DNA of 35,885 nucleotides, taken from the NCBI GenBank assembly GCA_031275325.1, contig JAISOX010000062.1:1-35885 (forward strand), given 5' to 3'. Below are positions 9,905 through 19,910 of the stretch, piece by piece; the first letter of the stretch is position 1, and the number at the start of each line of letters is the position of its first letter. The notes beneath the pieces are model-generated. The model was not told the origin of the DNA. It saw nothing but the letters and a program-made list of their open reading frames with translations, and ran no database searches. Source of the stretch: Treponema sp. Lineage in GTDB: Bacteria > Spirochaetota > Spirochaetia > Treponematales > Breznakiellaceae. The translations under genes and the position numbers were made by a program.

Positions 9905-10324
9905 TTACCTTAATACCATATTAATTTGACTGAACTCAAAAGATCCTCCCTGGGCCAAGAGGGTATATAAAAGCTGATTTTCTACGGCTCGCATGATCTC
10001 CTGCTCTGGATCCACGTTATTTCCATTGTTTTTGGAGGCGCTTACATAATCGAGCACCCGCCGCGGCTGCACCTCCTGATAATCCCGTTTGTGCCAATTA
10101 CTTATATGCCGAGAATCGGTTTGGGTTAATTCTAAAGCAGGTTGCTGCTTTTCAGTATCGAGAGCCCGTTTCAGTTCGCTTTCAAAACTTAGATCCGACC
10201 GTTTGAACCCTGGAACCGTCGCGTTAGCCAGGTTATTGGCAATCACATCCCGGCGCATAAGATTCGCATCCATAGCACGATGGACCAAGTCTATGGTTCG
10301 AGAAAAATTATTTTCCATACCCAT
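9905..10324 (-). CDS. flgB: Flagellar basal-body rod protein FlgB
   Basis: LVHRAMDANLMRRDVIANNLANATVPGFKRSDLSFE; NNVDPEQEIMRAVENQLLYTLLAQ. Confidence 0.95.
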   Translation of the reverse strand: MGMENNFSRTIDLVHRAMDANLMRRDVIANNLANATVPGFKRSDLSFESELKRALDTEKQQPALELTQTDSRHISNWHKRDYQEVQPRRVLDYVSASKNNGNNVDPEQEIMRAVENQLLYTLLAQGGSFEFSQINMVLR

Positions 10325-10342
10325 TCCTAACCTCCCTGTATA

Positions 10343-10369
10343 TCATCGGCACGTTTTATATAAAAGTTA
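10343..10369 (-). promoter_or_regulatory. Candidate sigma28 (FliA) promoter of the flgB operon
   Basis: Minus strand TAAC-N15-GCCGATGA (TAAC at 10369-10366, GCCGATGA at 10350-10343) versus consensus TAAA-N15-GCCGATAA; RBS-like GGGAGG and flgB ATG follow immediately. Confidence 0.6.
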
Positions 10370-10460
10370 GCAGTATCATGTAAGGTTCCTTCCTTAGCTC
10401 TAGGGTTTCCTTGGGTTTATCGGACTCCAGGATCGTTATCATGACGCTGGCCTAGAGGCT

Positions 10461-12074
10461 TCACAAGATATACCGGCCTAAATCATGATCCATTACCAAA
10501 TCAGTGAGCTTTTCGTTGACATAGGTCTCGGTAATAGATATCTTCGCCGGGGCAATATCCGGGGCCTCGAAGGAGAGTTCTTCTAAGAGAGCTTCCATGA
10601 TGGTATGGAGCCTCCGCGCGCCGATGTTTTCCAGCCGGGAATTGACCTCCGCTGCCAAGGCTGCAAGACGCTCTATGGCATCAGGGGTAAAATTGATGTC
10701 CACCTGTTCGGTCGCCAAGAGATCCATGTACTGTTTGGTCAGGGCATTCTTGGGTTCAGTCAAGATCCGAAGGAAATCCTCTTTCCCCAAGGAATCCAAC
10801 TCCACCCGCAAGGGGAAGCGGCCTTGAAGTTCAGGAATTAAATCCGAAGGCTTACTGACATTGAAAGCCCCCGCAGCCACAAACAGAATGTGATCGGTAT
10901 TAACCGGTCCCCACTTGGTATTCACCGTGGCCCCTTCCACAATAGGCAGGATGTCCCGCTGTACCCCTTCCCGGGATACATCGGGACCGCCGCCGCCTCG
11001 TTCACCCTTGACCGCGATCTTGTCAATCTCGTCAATAAAGACAATCCCCGTCTCTTCCACCCGCTGCCGGGCTTCGTCGCTTACCCGGTCCCGATCAATG
11101 AGTTTCTCCGATTCCTCTGCCTTGAGAATCTCTCGGGCCCGGCTTACGGTGAGCAGTTTCTTTTTTTTACCGCCTCCGAAAAAGCCCGCGATCCCTGAAA
11201 GGCTGGACTCCAGATCTTCTAAACTCCCGCCCATCATCTCAAACGTCGGAAACTGGGGGTTCTGGGTTACGGTAATTTCCACGATCTTGTCCTCCAGCTT
11301 GCCTTCCCGAAGCATAGTCCTGAATTTTTCTCGCGTGGAAGCATCTTTTCCCGAGGCTCTTTCCTCCTGGGCTTGATCTTCCGGAGCAGTATCTTTCGCC
11401 TCCTGATCTTCAACCTCTTCCGATGCAGTTCCTGCGTTGTCCTGGGCGTTCCGAAAGAGCGAAGGTATGCCCACCTGGATGGCCGCGCCCATGAGGGAAG
11501 GCCCTGCCCCGCCATTCATATCGGGAATCGAAAAAGTTCCCATAGGCCTGACCACTGGCTGGGGCTGGGGTTTAGGTTCTTTTCGCTTTTTACCGGTTCC
11601 TGGTAGAAGGAGGTCTAACAGCGCCTCTTCAGCCCGTTTTTCCGCTTCCACGGTAACGGACTCTTGCATCTCCTGTTTTACCATCTGAATCCCCGCAGCC
11701 ATGAGATCCCGGATCATGGATTCTACGTCCCGGCCCACATAACCCACCTCAGTGTACTTGGTGGCCTCCACTTTGATAAAAGGAGAACCGGCTAATTTAG
11801 CAAGCCGCCGGGCAATCTCGGTCTTCCCTACCCCTGTGGGACCAATCATAAGTATGTTCTTAGGGGCAATATCTTCCCGTATATCGCTTTCCAGTTTGAG
11901 CCTGCGGATCCGGTTCCGTAATGCCACGGCCACTGCCCGTTTGGCCTTTTTCTGCCCTACGATGTACTTATCCAATTCAGCAACAATCTCCCGAGGGGTA
12001 AGCCGATCCAGGTCCTTTTCATTACTTTTCTTGACAAACAGGTCATTTTTCTTGTTGGTATGTTGACTGCTCAT
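10461..12074 (-). CDS. hslU: ATP-dependent protease ATPase subunit HslU (ClpY)
   Basis: LTPREIVAELDKYIVGQKKAKRAVAVALRNRIRR; GPTGVGKTEIARRLAKLAGSPFIKVEATKYTEVGYVGRDVESMIRDL; GIVFIDEIDKIA. Confidence 0.97.
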   Translation of the reverse strand: MSSQHTNKKNDLFVKKSNEKDLDRLTPREIVAELDKYIVGQKKAKRAVAVALRNRIRRLKLESDIREDIAPKNILMIGPTGVGKTEIARRLAKLAGSPFIKVEATKYTEVGYVGRDVESMIRDLMAAGIQMVKQEMQESVTVEAEKRAEEALLDLLLPGTGKKRKEPKPQPQPVVRPMGTFSIPDMNGGAGPSLMGAAIQVGIPSLFRNAQDNAGTASEEVEDQEAKDTAPEDQAQEERASGKDASTREKFRTMLREGKLEDKIVEITVTQNPQFPTFEMMGGSLEDLESSLSGIAGFFGGGKKKKLLTVSRAREILKAEESEKLIDRDRVSDEARQRVEETGIVFIDEIDKIAVKGERGGGGPDVSREGVQRDILPIVEGATVNTKWGPVNTDHILFVAAGAFNVSKPSDLIPELQGRFPLRVELDSLGKEDFLRILTEPKNALTKQYMDLLATEQVDINFTPDAIERLAALAAEVNSRLENIGARRLHTIMEALLEELSFEAPDIAPAKISITETYVNEKLTDLVMDHDLGRYIL

Positions 12075-12087
12075 ATATTGCTCCTCA

Positions 12088-12633
12088 TTACGCTAACTCC
12101 TCCAGGGTAATCTGTCCATTGGTATAGATACAGATAGTTCCTGCAATGGCAAGACTCTTTTCAGCAATCTCTGCAGCGGAAAAGGAACTGCCTTCTAAGT
12201 ATGCCAAAGCCGCAGCATAGGCGTAGTTACCTCCTGATCCTATGGCCAGGGCATCTTCCGCAGGCTCAATCACATCACCAGTACCTGATATAAGCAAGGT
12301 CTTGTGGATATCCGCCACCAAAAGCAAGGCTTCAAGCCGCCTGAGGGACCTATCGGTACGCCAGTCCTTGGCCAGTTCTACTGCTGCCCGGGCAAGGTCC
12401 CCGGAATACTCCTTGAGTTTAGTCTCAAAACGGTCAAAAAGGGTGAAGGCATCTGCCGTGGCCCCTGCAAATCCACAGAGCACCTTACCATCCATAAGCC
12501 GCCGCACCTTGCGGGCATTGTTTTTCATCACCGTCTCACCCATGGTTATCTGTCCATCTCCAGCCATAGCCACCTTGCCATGCTTGCGTACTACCAGTAC
12601 GGTGGTACTTCGAATCTTGTTAGTATCTTTCAT
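12088..12633 (-). CDS. hslV: ATP-dependent protease proteolytic subunit HslV (ClpQ)
   Basis: [52 protein letters not shown]; next to hslU. Confidence 0.97.
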   Translation of the reverse strand: MKDTNKIRSTTVLVVRKHGKVAMAGDGQITMGETVMKNNARKVRRLMDGKVLCGFAGATADAFTLFDRFETKLKEYSGDLARAAVELAKDWRTDRSLRRLEALLLVADIHKTLLISGTGDVIEPAEDALAIGSGGNYAYAAALAYLEGSSFSAAEIAEKSLAIAGTICIYTNGQITLEELA

Positions 12634-13636
12634 TATCGTTCTTTTCCTTCATATTATCTTGTACCCTTGGGATACTGCCAACAGGGATTCCTTGGATGTG
12701 GTTCCCTTCCCCTGATTTCTTGATACCATGGGGATGCGCCTTAGTATAGACTGCTTTTAAGCGTTCCATGTTCACATGAGTATACCGCTGGGTAGTGGCG
12801 ATACTCTCATGGCCTAAGAGGGCTTGCACTACCCGGACATCACAACCGGCATTTACCAGATGAGCCGCAAAGCTATGCCGCAAGGCATGGGGGTGCAGGT
12901 GCTTCTGTAATCCTGACCGTTGGGCATATTGGTTGATGATCCACCATACCCCGCTCACCGATAGGCATTCCCCTTTCTGGTTGACGAAGAGCCGGTCCTT
13001 TGACTTTTCCTGCCTCAGCTTTTCTTGCCGTGTGGGCAGGTACGCTTCCAGAGCTTTCACTGTTTCATCAGAAAAAAACACGTACCGTTCCTTATCCCCT
13101 TTGCCAATGACCCGAGCGCTACTCAAGTCCTCCTCTAAACGCCCTACTGAAAGGGACACTAATTCTGATATCCGCAGGCCCCCGGAATACATGGCTAAAA
13201 GCAGCGCCCTATCCCGTAAGGGCCACAGGATATGAGCATGATCAGGAAGGGCTGCAAAAACAGCCATCTCCTCTACCCAGAGAAAGACCGGCAAGGTTTT
13301 CGGCATCTTCAAGGACCGTATTGAACCTGTGGGATTATCCTTCCGATATCCAAACCGAACCAGCCACCGGTAAAAACCCCGGACCGAAGCAAGGGCTCGA
13401 TTCACGGTCACCGCAGCCTTATCCTCAGCGCTTATATCCGCCATGAAACGCTGTACTTCCTGGAGAGTCGCCGCTTCAGCAAGGATTCCCTGTTTTTCGC
13501 AATACCCCGCAAAACGGGCTATATCCAACCGGTATGCCGCGAGGGTCCGCACTGCCATACCCCGTACTGAAGCAAGGTAAGCCAGATAACGCTCCATTAC
13601 CAGGGAGAGCGGCGGTCTCTCCCCTTTATTCGGCAT
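12620..13636 (-). CDS. xerC: Tyrosine recombinase, XerC/CodV-like
   Basis: Phage-integrase catalytic motifs [63 protein letters not shown]. XerC assignment rests on synteny with hslVU. Confidence 0.88.
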   Translation of the reverse strand: MPNKGERPPLSLVMERYLAYLASVRGMAVRTLAAYRLDIARFAGYCEKQGILAEAATLQEVQRFMADISAEDKAAVTVNRALASVRGFYRWLVRFGYRKDNPTGSIRSLKMPKTLPVFLWVEEMAVFAALPDHAHILWPLRDRALLLAMYSGGLRISELVSLSVGRLEEDLSSARVIGKGDKERYVFFSDETVKALEAYLPTRQEKLRQEKSKDRLFVNQKGECLSVSGVWWIINQYAQRSGLQKHLHPHALRHSFAAHLVNAGCDVRVVQALLGHESIATTQRYTHVNMERLKAVYTKAHPHGIKKSGEGNHIQGIPVGSIPRVQDNMKEKNDNERY

Positions 13637-16010
13637 GATCCTGCCCCTCTATTATTGTGGCATCTTCACGAATCAGCTCATCCAGGGGATCGTCGCTTGA
13701 ATGGAGATAATCACAGGCTGGGTTAATACAGGCCTTGTGGGAGCCCTTTTTCTTGTCGTATTTTTCTACCATGAAGTGTCCGCACTTGGGACAGTTCTGA
13801 TTGATCGGTTTAAAGTGGCTGATAAAATCACACTCAGGATAGTTGGTACACCCATAGAATTCTCTGCCCCGTTTCTTGGCCTTACGGGCCACGATATCCC
13901 CACCACAACGGGGACAGGTAGCCAAGGGTACGGATTTGGTATGCCGGCATTCTGGAAATCCCGTACAGGCGAGAAAGAACCCGAAACGGCCCAGCTTTTT
14001 CACCAGAGGCCTCCCGCAGGCATCACAAACCTGATCGGTTGCTTCGTCCAAGGTGCCCTTGAAGGATTCCAGGGTTTTCCCTACCTCTTCAACTTTATCC
14101 TTAAAAGGACTGTAGAATTCCCGGATCATGTCAGTCCAGCGGAGTTGTTGTTCTTCCACTGCATCTAGTTTGTTTTCCATAAAGGCAGTAAAAGTAGTAT
14201 CCACCACCTCAGAAAAATATTCCACCAGCATATCGCAGATAAGCCTCCCTAAAATCGTAGGGACCAGCTGCTTATTGGACCGGGTTACATAGTACCGATC
14301 CAACAATACTGAGATGGTAGGCGCATAGGTGGAGGGCCGTCCGATCCCTTTTTCTTCCAGAGTCTTCACCATGGAAGCGTCGGTATACCGGGTCGGTCCC
14401 TGGGAAAAGTGCTGTTCAGGATAGAAAGCATCCATGATCACCGGATCTCCAATCTTGAGGAGCGGGTATCCATACCCCCGCTCTTCCCTGGAAGGAAGAA
14501 GTTTCATCACCGTATAAAATCCTTTTTCTATGATTTTAGTTCCGGAGATCCTAAATATCCCTGCTCCTGCGTGAATATCGGTACTAACGGTCCTGGTTTT
14601 AGCTGCCTTCATCTGGCTTGACACGAAGCGTTCCCAAATAAGCGTGTAGAGCCGGAGTTGATCCCGGGAGAGATACTCCTTTACCTCATCAGCAGTGTAT
14701 CGTACATAGGTAGGCCTGATGGCTTCATGGGCATCCTGAGCCTTTTTCCCCACAGCATATTCCACTGCCTTTTCTGGAAGCTCCTGGGGGTATCGCTCTT
14801 GGATCCATGCACGGACTTCCTCTAACGCGATCCGGGATATGCGCACCGAATCGGTACGCATATAGGTGATAAGCCCCACCCGGGAAGCGCCGATATTCAC
14901 CCCTTCATAAAGCTGTTGGGCCACTTGCATGGTTTTTTTGCTGGTAAAACCCAACCGGTTCGCGGCAGTTTGCTGCAACTGAGAAGTAGTAAAAGGAGGC
15001 TTGGGCCGTACCGTTTTATCGATTTCCCGAATATCCGAAACATTACAATCTACCCCCGCGATCTGCTCGATGATCTCCTGGACCGTAGCTTCGTTTTTTA
15101 ATTCGACCTTAGTCCCCTGCCACATCACCAACTGCGCGGTAAATTTGGACTTTCCAACCATGAAATCCGCTTCCAAGGTCCAGTATTCTTCGGGGATAAA
15201 GGACTCAAGCTCCTTTTCGCGTTCACAAATAAGCCGTAACGCCACCGACTGTACCCGTCCTGCAGAAAGCCCGTTTTTCACCTTCTTCCAGAGCAGGGGA
15301 GAAAGGTTATACCCCACCAGCCGGTCCAGTACACGCCGGGCTTTCTGGGCATTTACCTTGGCATCGTCAATCAAGCCAGGATGGGCCACGGCATCCTTAA
15401 TCGCCACTGGGGTAATCTCATTGAACGCTATTCGCTGAATGAGAACCCTATCGGCCTTTGCGGTGATGGCATTACGCAGATGCCATGCAATGGCCTCCCC
15501 TTCACGGTCATTATCACTGGCCAGGAGCACTATATCTGACTTCTTGGCATCCCCCTGGAGTTCCTTGAGAATTTTCGCCCTTCCCCGGACCGTGATGTAT
15601 TCAGGCTCAAAATCATGGGCCACATCAATGGCTAATCGGGATTTGGGGAGGTCGATGAGGTGTCCCATAGAGGCTTTTACCGTATAGGAAGGGCCTAAAT
15701 ACTTCTCAATGGTCTTTGCCTTGGCAGGAGACTCCACAATCACGAGAATTTTTTTCTTCTTCTTTGTTTCCTTTTGCTCTTTTTTCTTACGTTCTTTGAC
15801 CGGTTTATCCGCTAGAGTTGTATGGTTTGTATTGTTTTCCCCCCTCTCCGCAGTACGGCCCTTGGATACTAGCAACTGCTTGCGTTTTTTTTCCGCAGGA
15901 GAAAAGGGTTTGCCGGTTTCTACTGTCATCGTGTGCTCACCGATCCTCATGCCCAAGACGTAAGGTATGGGCCAGAGAAGCGGTCCATGCAGAAACACTG
16001 AATTCCCCAT
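13626..16010 (-). CDS. topA: DNA topoisomerase I with C-terminal zinc ribbons
   Basis: VIVESPAKAKTIEKYLGPSYTVKASMGHLIDLPKS; SDNDREGEAIAWHL; YMRTDSVRIS; C-terminal CxxC motifs (CDACGRPLVKKLG, CPRCGGDIVARKAKKRGREFYGCTNYPECDF). Confidence 0.97.
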   Translation of the reverse strand: MGNSVFLHGPLLWPIPYVLGMRIGEHTMTVETGKPFSPAEKKRKQLLVSKGRTAERGENNTNHTTLADKPVKERKKKEQKETKKKKKILVIVESPAKAKTIEKYLGPSYTVKASMGHLIDLPKSRLAIDVAHDFEPEYITVRGRAKILKELQGDAKKSDIVLLASDNDREGEAIAWHLRNAITAKADRVLIQRIAFNEITPVAIKDAVAHPGLIDDAKVNAQKARRVLDRLVGYNLSPLLWKKVKNGLSAGRVQSVALRLICEREKELESFIPEEYWTLEADFMVGKSKFTAQLVMWQGTKVELKNEATVQEIIEQIAGVDCNVSDIREIDKTVRPKPPFTTSQLQQTAANRLGFTSKKTMQVAQQLYEGVNIGASRVGLITYMRTDSVRISRIALEEVRAWIQERYPQELPEKAVEYAVGKKAQDAHEAIRPTYVRYTADEVKEYLSRDQLRLYTLIWERFVSSQMKAAKTRTVSTDIHAGAGIFRISGTKIIEKGFYTVMKLLPSREERGYGYPLLKIGDPVIMDAFYPEQHFSQGPTRYTDASMVKTLEEKGIGRPSTYAPTISVLLDRYYVTRSNKQLVPTILGRLICDMLVEYFSEVVDTTFTAFMENKLDAVEEQQLRWTDMIREFYSPFKDKVEEVGKTLESFKGTLDEATDQVCDACGRPLVKKLGRFGFFLACTGFPECRHTKSVPLATCPRCGGDIVARKAKKRGREFYGCTNYPECDFISHFKPINQNCPKCGHFMVEKYDKKKGSHKACINPACDYLHSSDDPLDELIREDATIIEGQDHAE

Positions 16011-16911
16011 CCAGCGGAGGTTCTCCCGGTACTTCCTTGGGGGTAATACCCCATTCCTTGAGGATTTCCCTGGCAGAAGAAATCACCTGCGCCCCTTCCT
16101 CGGCGAGTTTTCGGGTTCCTGCCCCCTGGAGAGAAGCGAGCCCTGCGGAAGCCACCCAGAGGTCTCGGCCTTGTTCCAGAACAAAACGGGCGGTGATGAG
16201 CGCCCCGGAAGACTCTGGAGCTTCCATAATTACGGTTCCCCGGGCAAGGGCGGAAATAATCCGGTTCCGGGCAGGAAAATGCCATTTCCGCGGGGTAGTT
16301 CCCGGAGGATATTCACTCAGCAATACCCCTCCCTGTTCAACGATACGCCGGGCAAGGAGCCGATTCCCTGCAGGGTACACTTCATCCAAACCAGAACCCA
16401 ACACCGCGATAGTAGGCGCACCGCCATCGCTGTTCCCCCGATGAGCCATCCCATCAATACCCAAGGCAAGTCCTGCAATCACCGGAATCCCCGCATGAGC
16501 GAGGGTCTTGGCCATATCGTACGCCTGGGTCAGCGCTGCGACAGAAGGACGCCTAGTTCCTACGATGCCCACTATGGGCAGTTCAGGATTGGGGAGCGGT
16601 CCCCGATAAAACAGGATTGCCGGAGGGTCATATATCTCCCGGAGCAACGGCGGATACTGGGGGCTTACATAGGAGACATAGCCAATACCCCGCATTCGGG
16701 CTACTGCTGCATCCCGTTCCGCCTGAGCGCATACCGCATCCAGATCCCATGGCTGATTCAAAGAACGGCCTACCAATGTTTCTATAGCTCCTTTTGACAG
16801 TCCCCATAAGTCAGCTTCCTGGTTACAGTGGAGGCATACCCGTACCCGTTCAGCAGGAGTAAGCCGGGGAAGCCGTCCTATCATTAAATCCACTAAGCCT
16901 CGATCAGCCAT
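15937..16911 (-). CDS. dprA: DNA-processing protein DprA/Smf
   Basis: YPPLLREIYDPPAILFYRG; VGTRRPS; GLALGIDGMAHRG; AVLGSGLDEVYPAGNRLLA; EYPPGTTPRKWHFPARNRIISALARGTVIMEAPESSGALITARFVLEQGRDLWV. Confidence 0.95.
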   Translation of the reverse strand: MADRGLVDLMIGRLPRLTPAERVRVCLHCNQEADLWGLSKGAIETLVGRSLNQPWDLDAVCAQAERDAAVARMRGIGYVSYVSPQYPPLLREIYDPPAILFYRGPLPNPELPIVGIVGTRRPSVAALTQAYDMAKTLAHAGIPVIAGLALGIDGMAHRGNSDGGAPTIAVLGSGLDEVYPAGNRLLARRIVEQGGVLLSEYPPGTTPRKWHFPARNRIISALARGTVIMEAPESSGALITARFVLEQGRDLWVASAGLASLQGAGTRKLAEEGAQVISSAREILKEWGITPKEVPGEPPLDGEFSVSAWTASLAHTLRLGHEDR

Positions 16912-17674
16912 AGAGTAACCCTAATACCGCGGCTTTATTCTGTTCTGCATCGGAGCGCTTCTTGGGATCTTTAGTAATCTTGAGGATTCGGTCATAGAGG
17001 TCTACTGCCCCATCATACCGGTCGGTCATATAATAAGCCCGTGCCAAGATAAACATACCATCCACTTCATTTTTCGCCAGTTCCAAGTACCGTTCCAAGT
17101 GGGGAATGGCCTCTTCAGGACGGTTAAGTTCGAACACATACAACACCCCCAAACCATACCGGGGCCGAGCATACTGGCTGTCCAACTCAATGGCCCTCAA
17201 AAAGGCTCCCTCCGCGAGATCAAAATAGCGTATCCGCCAACTATCACCCCCTCCGGTCTCTGAACTACCATAGGAGGATTTCGCCATGATCCCTGCAGAA
17301 ACTCCCCGTAGGTAATGGGGGGCCGCATCCACTGGAGTATAGTAAATAGCCCGTTCCAGCGCGTCCAAAGCCTCGCCATGCAGACCCCGGTCCTGTAACC
17401 GGGTAGCTAAAATTTTCCAATACGCCCCGGTCTGGGCAGCATCTTTTACATGTTGTTCGATCTTCGCTTCATAGAGGGCTATGGCCTCCCGCAGGCCTTC
17501 GATAGTCGTGGGCGGTCCTCCTCCAGGAGGCCCTAGTTCGGCAATCCGGGTCGCCAGGGTATTTCGGAACCGATACTTCCGGTATATATGGATACCAAGC
17601 ACCAGCGTCCCTATTACCAGAATCACGACCATACCGATCAGGACATCTTTTTTAATTTTCATGGAACACCTCAT
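16904..17674 (-). CDS. Membrane-anchored TPR-repeat protein
   Basis: N-terminal TM (VLIGMVVILVIGTLVLGI) then TPR-like helical repeats (GLHGEALDALERAIYYTP; ARPRYGLGVLYVFELNRPEEAIPHLERYLEL). Confidence 0.75.
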   Translation of the reverse strand: MRCSMKIKKDVLIGMVVILVIGTLVLGIHIYRKYRFRNTLATRIAELGPPGGGPPTTIEGLREAIALYEAKIEQHVKDAAQTGAYWKILATRLQDRGLHGEALDALERAIYYTPVDAAPHYLRGVSAGIMAKSSYGSSETGGGDSWRIRYFDLAEGAFLRAIELDSQYARPRYGLGVLYVFELNRPEEAIPHLERYLELAKNEVDGMFILARAYYMTDRYDGAVDLYDRILKITKDPKKRSDAEQNKAAVLGLLYG

Positions 17675-18603
17675 CCTTTACTTTCAGGATCACCTTGAGA
17701 CCTGCTATCTGCCCATAACTTCGGCATATAGCGCCGATGCTGCTCTTTAAGAAACGATCCATCCACATGGGTATATATTTGGGTGGTGGTTAAATCCGCA
17801 TGCCCTAAAAGTTCCTGCACGGACCGCAGATCCGCTCCCCCAGCCAATAAGTCGGTGGCAAAGGTATGCCGTAAGGCATGGAGCTTAGAACTCACTCCCA
17901 CAGGGGCCGTAGTTTGGGCATAGGTCTTCCACATCCCCTTCCGGGAAAGCCGCCTGCCGATCTTACTGATAAACAGGGCGGAACTCTGCTTAGAACCGGC
18001 AAGCTGTGGCCGGGCTTCCATTAAATACCGTTTTAACCAAGACGCAGCTTCCTCTCCAAAGATGGCGAATCGTTCCTTGTTTCCTTTTCCCCGGACAATA
18101 ATAAGCCCTTCAGAAAACATAAGATCCCGTAGATTCAGGGAAACCGCCTCTGATACCCGTAAGCCTGCGGAATAGATAAGCTCATAGAGCGCCCGATTCC
18201 GCAATCCCCAGGGGGTACTGGTATCAATCAGTCCCAATACCTGGTCCACCGATTCCCGGGCAAGCACCGGAGGCAGCCGGATTCCCTGCCGGGGAGATTC
18301 CAAGATGCCCGCCGGGTTATCGGTTCTGATGTGCTCGTCTATGATAAAACGAAAAAAAGAACGAAGCGCGGCTATGATTTTAGCAGTGGTTCGGGAACCG
18401 ATGCTGTCCCGGGTACGGCGTCGTTCCAAGTAACGAACCAGAGACAGGGTATCGGCAGTTTCAAGACATACCTGGGTTTCGGTAAGCCAGTCCAAAAAGA
18501 GCCGGATCTCTCCGGTATAGGTTGCAACCGTAAGAGGCGCCCGGTGTTCTCCCTGAATAAGCCGGGAATAATACTGTTCCAGGAGATCCTGTGGATGTAC
18601 CAC
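17671..18603 (-). CDS. xerD: Tyrosine recombinase, XerD-like
   Basis: SAGLRVSEAVSL, VRGKGNKERFAIFG, HALRHTFATDLLAGGADLRSVQELLGHADLTTTQIYTHV. XerC versus XerD label is inferred. Confidence 0.85.
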   Translation of the reverse strand: MVHPQDLLEQYYSRLIQGEHRAPLTVATYTGEIRLFLDWLTETQVCLETADTLSLVRYLERRRTRDSIGSRTTAKIIAALRSFFRFIIDEHIRTDNPAGILESPRQGIRLPPVLARESVDQVLGLIDTSTPWGLRNRALYELIYSAGLRVSEAVSLNLRDLMFSEGLIIVRGKGNKERFAIFGEEAASWLKRYLMEARPQLAGSKQSSALFISKIGRRLSRKGMWKTYAQTTAPVGVSSKLHALRHTFATDLLAGGADLRSVQELLGHADLTTTQIYTHVDGSFLKEQHRRYMPKLWADSRSQGDPESKG

Positions 18604-18605
18604 CC

Positions 18606-19823
18606 TTATGCTTCCTTACCGGCCCCGGATACAGAGGCATCTCTATGAAGGTTACTGTATTTCCGATCCCGGATTACTGTGGGAACCTCCAGATCATCCT
18701 CCTGATAACTGCTATTCCGGGGGGAAATAAATTCCGTCCGTTTGGTCCGTTCCCGGATATTTTCCCATTCATTAATATCTATGAAATCACTCTCGGCTGC
18801 CTTAACCGGTTCCCGGACCGGTCCCTTTTGGGGGGGCTTTACGGTTTCAGTTTGAAACCCGGTGGCAATAACCGTTACCCGTAACCTATCTTCCAGCGCG
18901 GTATCAAGAGTTGACCCCACAATAATCACCGCGTCCGAATCAGCCTTGGCGGTAATAAGATTGACCACTTCCTGAAATTCAACGAGAGAAAAATCCTCGC
19001 CTCCGGAAACATTCACCAGTATCCGGGTGGCCCCTTCAATAGCGGTATCTTCCAAGAGGGGATTATCCACTGCTGCAGTGGCTGCTTCTGATGCCCGGTT
19101 ATCCCCGCTACCATAGCCTATGCCCATGAGGGCATCTCCCTGACCCTGAATAATCGCTTCTACATCGGCAAAGTCGATGTTAATTATCCCGGTTTGATTC
19201 ACCAGATCAGAGATACCTTGGACTCCTTGCCGGAGCACATCATCAGCCTTGAGAAAAGCCTCGGTAATAGGGGTTCGCCGTTCCACAATATTGAGCAGAT
19301 GCTGATTAGGGATGATGATAAGGGTGTCCACTGCCTCCCGGAGTTTGGTAATCCCCGCCTCGGCCAGACGCATCCTGAAACGCCCTTCAAACTCAAAGGG
19401 TTTGGTCACTACCCCCACGGTCAGCGCGCCGCACTCCTTGGCGATCCGGGCGATGACCGGTGCGGATCCGGTTCCAGTACCTCCACCCATGCCTGCGGTT
19501 ACGAAGACCATATTAGCCCCTTTGAGGACTTCGGCGATCATCTCTTGGTCATCATTGGCCGCTTTTTCACCGATCTCCGGTTTTCCCCCGGCCCCTCGGC
19601 CTCCGGTAAATTTAGCGCCGATCTGCAATTTCTTGTTGGCCTTGCATTTATTCAGATCCTGCACATCTGTATTGACCGCGATAAATTCCACTCCCTGTAA
19701 CCCGCAGCTAATCATACGGTTTACCGCGTTAGAACCGCCGCCGCCAGTACCGATAACCTTGATGATCGCTGGACTTGGGTTTGTCAGTTTTTCATCATGT
19801 ACTTCAATATTCATAAAATTCAT
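18606..19823 (-). CDS. ftsZ: Cell division protein FtsZ
   Basis: [54 protein letters not shown]; tubulin-like core. Confidence 0.98.
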   Translation of the reverse strand: MNFMNIEVHDEKLTNPSPAIIKVIGTGGGGSNAVNRMISCGLQGVEFIAVNTDVQDLNKCKANKKLQIGAKFTGGRGAGGKPEIGEKAANDDQEMIAEVLKGANMVFVTAGMGGGTGTGSAPVIARIAKECGALTVGVVTKPFEFEGRFRMRLAEAGITKLREAVDTLIIIPNQHLLNIVERRTPITEAFLKADDVLRQGVQGISDLVNQTGIINIDFADVEAIIQGQGDALMGIGYGSGDNRASEAATAAVDNPLLEDTAIEGATRILVNVSGGEDFSLVEFQEVVNLITAKADSDAVIIVGSTLDTALEDRLRVTVIATGFQTETVKPPQKGPVREPVKAAESDFIDINEWENIRERTKRTEFISPRNSSYQEDDLEVPTVIRDRKYSNLHRDASVSGAGKEA

Positions 19824-19910
19824 ACATCCCTCCCAAATTACCCCTTGATTTTTATTTACCTACATGGTCCGAAGTCTAGACGCTGAATGCCTCTAGTACA
19901 ACCCCTTACC

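Noticed and set aside
15967-16797. 276-aa plus-strand ORF
   Set aside because: Fully antisense to dprA, which has clear family motifs; low-complexity composition typical of a shadow ORF.
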